A stretch of 64,000 bases of DNA. It comes from Symsagittifera roscoffensis. Lineage: Eukaryota > Xenacoelomorpha > Acoela > Convolutidae. The notes beneath the pieces were generated by a model. It ran no database searches. It was not told the origin of the DNA and saw only the letters and a list, made by a program, of their open reading frames with translations. A program made the position numbers and the translations under genes. The stretch covers positions 75,663,617 to 75,727,616 of the forward strand of contig NC_087063.1 in NCBI RefSeq assembly GCF_963678635.1, given 5' to 3'. Shown here piece after piece: positions 60,101 to 64,000 of this stretch (position 1 is its first letter; the number at the start of each line of letters is the position of its first letter).

Positions 60101-63100
60101 AAAAATATGTACTTGTAGCAGTAGATACTTTCTCGCATTGGCCGTCGGCGTATGTTTGTTCAAGCAACAAATCAAAAAGTGTATTGAAATTCCTAAGGAA
60201 GTACATAAATACTCATGGACACCCAAGGAAATTGCACATGGATCAAGCCACGGGGTTTTTCTCTAACGAAATTCAAAACTTCTGTAACTACGAAGGTATT
60301 GAACTTATTAAATCTCCGGTTAGGGACCATCGCGCAACAGGAATGGTTGAACGGACTATTGGGTCGATAAAAAATTACGTGTTGACTTATCTCCAGGAAA
60401 ATAAAAACTACAAGTTTGGGGAGATGATCTCCCGTGCGCTTAGTGCATTACGTTTTGTGCCACACTCTAAAACTAAACTAACGTCGTTCGAAGCATACCA
60501 TGGTCGAGAAGCTAATACGGCACTGCGAAACTTAACGAAAAAGCCGTCATTAAAAAACCTAAATTGGAACAATGTCGTTAATCAAAAGTTATCTTGTTTA
60601 GACAAGGCGGGAAACCTCCCAGAAGTTGAACTTACCCTAGATTGGGAGAAGAGAAGTAATTTAGTGTTCGCCCCTCAAAATAGGAAAGCTCCAATCATTT
60701 TGGACGATGACGAGTAGCGGATCCTAAGGCTCCGGAAGTTGTGGACCCCAAGGAACTAGGCCCACCCAAGACCCCAACATGGCTGAAAAGGCATAAAGCA
60801 AGTTCAACGACGGTGTATCAGAGGACCGGGAAGACGGATCCAAAGGACCCAAGGAGATATAAACGTTTGCCATTAAAAATTGACAAAATGACTAAACATA
60901 CGGTGCAAATGAAAAAAGGGTCGTTACTAAGGCGGAGTGGTGTGTCTTTTAGATCGGCGGCTGAAGAAAGCCTAATTGGGAATAAAAGCGAGGAGTGCAC
61001 CCCTGGACTGAGTAGAAACGTGACCAGTACACCGGCCCCAAGCGATTCGAATAAATATAAACGAAAAGCGGAGAAGGACCGAGCCGCAATGGAAAATGCA
61101 AGAAAATCAACAAAACAGCGAATAGTGGAATACTCGGCGGACGAGAGCGAAGACGACGACGACGAATACGATAGTGAGTGGGAAATTGGACGAAGGGAAC
61201 CAACCCTAGGTGCGGCGAACGAAGGACAGGAAGTACCGTCGGTTAGTGTGAACTCACCACGACCCGTCGGTGGAAAACGCAATAAAAATCAGCACAAAAC
61301 GGCGACGCGAAGATCAACACGGCAGAGCGCGGAGTTGACAAAATGGGGGGAGGTTATGATCCACCGCATAGAACATAAATGATGGAATCGACAAGACGAG
61401 AAAAGGAGAAAGGTAACCTTAAGAGAGGTTTGGCGGGTGAGAAAACTCAACAAAAACTAAAAACTTAACTAGTACATTTATACAATACAATACAGTAACA
61501 TAAAGTTGATAAATTTTATCTACGCTAAAATTTATTTGTGGTTGCCCGAATGATATAGGGACCAGTTTTGAGTTTATGTAAGTGCTATCAATTCTTCTAG
61601 ATAGACACCAGTTTGAGTTTATGTAAGTGCTATCAATTCTTCTTTCTGTCTGGGGACCTGCTGTCTTGACCTTGCGATCTCTAATGTCCGATGGGATCTG
61701 AAATAAAAGAGTGCAGTAAGATTTCGATTTGATGCCTAACAGTTTGCCTATAATACAACTTATTAACAACCTTTTGAATTTCCAAACTTACGACTTTAAC
61801 AAAATCATGAAAAATTATTTCCCCATCTCTGTGGATGTACACCAAAGCCAAACTCAGGAAGCGATTGTCCTTGATATTAGACAAAGATAGTTTTTCAGCA
61901 GTTTTATAATAGAGAAGGAGGTTCAGTAGTGCTTACAATTTATAGCAGTGCTTACATGACTGATTGTTTGCTTAAGACATATTTTTATAGAATCCTTGAA
62001 AATTTCTATTATATCGCTGTAATCGGGGAAGTGCCACAAATTCCTCCAGACTTAGACCTTGCTCCCAAAGTCGCAATCCGGCATTACGTTTTGGTAGAGT
62101 GAAGAGTAAAGTGGAAGGGCATGGTCCAGTTTACAGAGCATTGTGAAGTTCAGTGAAGGTTTAAAATTGTGCAAGTTAGCTTGGGACTTGATATAGATCC
62201 TGGCGTGGTATGGAAACTGGGATCAGGGCCTAACGTGCTCTTTGAAAAAAAACGTTGAAAAAACAAGCCACTGCGTGGAAATTTTTGAAACTCATTTATT
62301 TCAACCATAACATTCAAATTCTTTTTTTGAAGATAGTTATGTCATAACCATTAAAATTTTTCTCTGAACCAAATGAACTCCGGTAATTGGTCAAAACGAC
62401 CGGTAATTGGTCAAGCAAATATCTTAGATCTTTGATTTTTTTCTTATATTTTCAAAAATCAGGTAAGTTGCATTAATACGCCAAGAATACATCCATTATC
62501 AAATTACAATAACCAGTCGAAAAAAAAGTTCAAAACCAGCCAAAAAAACCTTCTTAATGACCAGCCGGAAAATGTTTTTTGTTGTTCCTTCTAAATAACA
62601 TTCTATTCTATCACTTTTGCTTAATAGCTGTTTAATAGTTATCATTATTATCATATGAAACTCCAGCGAGAAAGGCAATTATTTTTTTAATGAAATTCTT
62701 TTGATTGTTTCAAATCAAATATTTAATTTTCTTTTGTTCTTGTCTGTAATTTTATTTTTGTTTCCCCTGTAGAAACCAGAAAGATCTAAGGGATTTAAAA
62801 TTTCAATTTCCCGCAAAAAAGTCTGCGGATGTCAAATCTTAAATGAGATTACGCTTTCTGTCAAGATTGTGTTCCGAAATGATATTTAAGTTAATGCTAT
62901 CGGTTTTTAAATTATCTGATTATTTTCGTTTTTCGTTTTTCCCTAAGTAGGGTAATATATAATCACAACACAATACAATTCCAATTCTATATCTGTGACT
63001 TTACGGAGTTCCGTGTTTAGGTACCTGCCCACTTTTCGTGGCTTCAATACCTTCTACGGACTTTACAATGGCAAGGGTGACCACTTCAGTCATTGGGACA

Positions 63101-64000
63101 CAGAAAACGGAATGTATGGCCTCGACTGGCACTTGGACATTGGAAGGTATAACCGGACTAACGTGGTCGACGAAATGGGGAATTACTCTACGCGGGCTTT
63201 TTCAAAAAGAGCCGCAAAGTTGATATCGGAGCACGACTTTGAGAGCAAGCCACTGTTTTTGTATCTACCAATCACTGCACCCCATTCTGCCGAGAAGTAT
63301 GACCCGGTCCAAGTGCCGAGAGATGCAGAAGAATTAGCAACGGTAAGATTTCATTTCTGGGCTTTCGAAGACATAAGTTTAAAATACAGACTTTTAATGA
63401 AGTTTTCAATTTTACATATAGCAACTTCTAAGAAATAGTTTGAAAGTTTCCCCATTCTGACATAAATATTTTTTCCACCTTCTCCTGGCATCGCATAACC
63501 TTTGTTGCCTTTAAAAACGTTTCCGGAAAATTTTAGGCCTAATTGAATTTATTATCATTATTAAGGCATAATGAAAAATGAGATCAAAATGATTGGTTTT
63601 CATCATGCGAAACTTCATTAGATTGTAATAACTTCATCGCGAAGTCCTATCAACGTATTCAAAATATTTTTTTAATGATTTTTCTGAAAAGCCTGAAAAG
63701 CATATATATTAGTATATGTAAGGATTATTTTAATTTTCTTTTGTGATTAGGGAACTTATCACGTTCAGCGGAGAAAGTATCTGGGTGTTGTGTCAGAAAT
63801 GGACCAGTTTGTAGGACGTGTGAGAGACTCTTTGGAGTCCAAGGGAGTCCTCGACAACACAATCATCATCTTCAGTTCCGACAATGGAGGCACCCCAAAT
63901 GGCCAGTATGACAACTGGGCTAGTAACTTTCCACTCAGGTCTGCTAAGGGCTTCCTGTACGAAGGGGGAGTGCGAGTTGCGGGACTTATTTGGGGGGACG
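54122..64000 (+). CDS. Arylsulfatase B-like sulfatase, partial at right edge, with possible inactivating changes
   Basis: Sulfatases of this family hydrolyse sulfate esters in lysosomes or outside the cell, using a formylglycine made from a cysteine. Exons are (about 54122)-54410, 54782-54941, 63021-63342 and 63751-beyond 64000, all phase-compatible. Exon 1 has a hydrophobic signal-like segment ([17 protein letters not shown]), the metal-binding [14 protein letters not shown] and the active-site CSPSR with Cys at 54380-54382. Exon 2 has the second signature, [13 protein letters not shown]. Exons 3-4 carry [21 protein letters not shown] and SSDNGG, as in ARSB/ARSI/ARSJ. No ATG is in frame before the signal segment; the codon at 54122 is ATA. 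Codon 2 of exon 2's reading (54787-54789) is TAA where the family has Tyr. These suggest a pseudogene, a null allele or base errors. The second intron (54942-63020) holds a Ty3-type element. Confidence 0.8.
54787..54789 (+). other. In-frame TAA in arylsulfatase exon 2
   Basis: Exon 2 starts at 54782 after gttatcgccag. In the only frame that fits exon 1 (phase 1) and the downstream PIRTGLQ and GKWHLG residues, the second full codon is TAA. The expected family residue is Tyr, one base away. No other AG nearby restores an open frame. Confidence 0.75.
55508..55831 (+). repeat. 5' LTR
   Basis: It starts TGAATTCC and ends TTAACA (TG...CA). The poly(A) signal AATAAA is at 55732. It holds a repeated tgtaagtgctatcaattctt motif. 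Positions 55607-55830 are identical to the 3' LTR, while the first 80-100 bp are not alignable beyond an aaactcaa-caaaaactaa block. Confidence 0.75.
55832..55848 (+). other. Primer-binding site
   Basis: tggcgcagccagcagag begins immediately after the 5' LTR. The leading TGG fits the CCA end of a tRNA primer. I cannot name the tRNA. Confidence 0.6.
55860..56717 (+). pseudogene. Ty3-type Gag, truncated by a frame break
   Basis: The frame is open from about 55833. The first ATG in it is 55956, but family-like sequence ([14 protein letters not shown]) lies upstream of it. An ATG at 55831 is in another frame and stops early, so the N-terminus is also disrupted. The body is helical and charged, followed by a basic [12 protein letters not shown] region and a first zinc knuckle (RRCYNC ... 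HIASC). The frame ends at 56717, while the second knuckle ([14 protein letters not shown]) continues in the next frame. Confidence 0.7.
56700..57740 (+). pseudogene. Pol part 1: second zinc knuckle, protease, start of reverse transcriptase
   Basis: The frame contains [14 protein letters not shown], a Ser/Gln linker, the aspartic protease motif [11 protein letters not shown] with [12 protein letters not shown] downstream, and the N-terminal RT region ending in [11 protein letters not shown]. Family similarity stops at an A7 run at about 57735. From there to 57870 the frame is noise and the real sequence continues one frame over. Confidence 0.8.
57741..58675 (+). pseudogene. Pol part 2: reverse transcriptase and RNase H
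   Basis: The RT catalytic palm is present ([34 protein letters not shown]), with FIDD in place of the commoner YVDD. The connection and RNase H follow ([41 protein letters not shown]). A TGA at 58673-58675 interrupts the frame, and similarity continues in the same frame just after it (RWYDRL). Confidence 0.85.
58676..59765 (+). pseudogene. Pol part 3: RNase H end and long linker
   Basis: It opens with the end of RNase H ([21 protein letters not shown]). About 300 residues without a recognised domain follow, Lys/Ser/Asn-rich with a loose repeat ([35 protein letters not shown]). The C-terminal part ([13 protein letters not shown]) looks like the usual lead-in to integrase, and the frame then shifts at about 59755. 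Confidence 0.7.
59766..60717 (+). pseudogene. Pol part 4: integrase
   Basis: It has the HHCC zinc domain ([11 protein letters not shown] ... YCKSC), then the catalytic core with the three acidic residues in [16 protein letters not shown] and [11 protein letters not shown]-terminal region follows and stops at a TAG at 60715-60717. The core residues are all present. The frame before the first ATG at 59806 is open and family-like. Confidence 0.85.
60711..61382 (+). CDS. Charged 3' ORF of the retrotransposon
   Basis: About 220 codons are open in a different frame from integrase, with no ATG at the start. The product is basic, with Lys/Arg-rich patches and an acidic run ([16 protein letters not shown]), then more basic sequence. 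It has no transmembrane or Env-like features. It is either the displaced C-terminal tail of integrase or a separate ORF. Confidence 0.55.
   Translation, partial: RVADPKAPEVVDPKELGPPKTPTWLKRHKASSTTVYQRTGKTDPKDPRRYKRLPLKIDKMTKHTVQMKKGSLLRRSGVSFRSAAEESLIGNKSEECTPGLSRNVTSTPAPSDSNKYKRKAEKDRAAMENARKSTKQRIVEYSADESEDDDDEYDSEWEIGRREPTLGAANEGQEVPSVSVNSPRPVGGKRNKNQHKTATRRSTRQSAELTKWGEVMIHRIEHK
61438..61801 (+). repeat. 3' LTR
   Basis: It starts TGAGAAAACTC after a purine-rich gagaggtttggcggg and ends TTAACA at 61801. It is 40 bp longer than the 5' LTR and has two full copies of the tttgagtttatgtaagtgct motif. AATAAA is at 61702. Confidence 0.75.
61802..63020. other. Remainder of arylsulfatase intron 2
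   Basis: The stretch is AT-rich with no gene. It contains short direct repeats (cggtaattggtcaa twice, about 62390-62415). Confidence 0.5.

Larger units (their letters stand above)
55508..61801 (+). mobile_element. Ty3/mdg4-type LTR retrotransposon, defective
   Basis: The element is about 6.3 kb with LTRs, a primer-binding site, gag and pol in the Ty3 order PR-RT-RH-IN, plus a 3' charged tail. It lies in the second intron of the arylsulfatase in the same orientation. Frames are broken at several points: inside the Gag zinc-knuckle region (about 56700), in an A7 run in RT (57733-57740), by a TGA in the RNase H region (58673-58675), between spacer and integrase (about 59755) and at the end of integrase (about 60714). 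No target-site duplication is visible. It could not make a full Gag-Pol as written. Confidence 0.9.

Overview
The window is 64 kb of an AT-rich, intron-rich animal genome, with canonical GT-AG introns and the standard code (TAA, TAG and TGA all end genes here). All recognisable host genes lie on the + strand. In order they are: an hnRNP R/Q (SYNCRIP)-like RNA-binding protein (4559-7999), proteasome subunit beta-5 (8374-11382), CCDC13 (11705-16924), a small COX6C-like membrane protein (20531-22186), an EF-hand calcium-dependent mitochondrial carrier of the SCaMC/SLC25A24 type (29252-45354), a secreted Ly6/uPAR-like cysteine-rich protein (about 46959-50352), and an arylsulfatase B-like sulfatase that runs off the right edge (about 54122-64000+). 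Exon joins were checked by eye for reading phase. The hnRNP, PSMB5, CCDC13, COX6C-like and SCaMC models are fully open, at 610, 275, 758, 107 and 499 residues.

The first three genes are packed like cistrons of an operon. An AATAAA follows the upstream stop, then 20-40 nt later comes a pyrimidine-rich AG, then the next ATG after only about 10-25 nt. This looks like spliced-leader trans-splicing. With the large load of tRNA-derived repeats, the best guess is a trans-splicing invertebrate with an expanded genome, possibly a tunicate/appendicularian. The species assignment is inference and weak.

The space between and inside genes is dominated by non-autonomous repeats. These include tRNA-Met-like SINE heads (10131, 34538, 41069), a composite repeat of about 1.1 kb carrying several tRNA-like modules (17870-19055 and 43255-44385, with fragments elsewhere), a second tRNA-like family (22870, 28080, 35495), an AT-rich body family with many copies, a MITE-like family with GTTCCGACC/GGTCGGAAC ends, a 398-bp unit repeated three times (29961-31130) and several foldback hairpins.

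A 6.3-kb Ty3/mdg4-type LTR retrotransposon (55508-61801) sits in an intron of the arylsulfatase. It encodes Gag zinc knuckles, protease, reverse transcriptase, RNase H, integrase and a charged tail, but is interrupted by several frame breaks and a TGA. Its LTRs are identical over the last 224 bp and differ upstream.

At the right end, the Ly6-like gene has a frame break near its start. The arylsulfatase lacks a visible ATG and carries an in-frame TAA just after its active-site exon, so these two are either decaying or affected by sequence errors.
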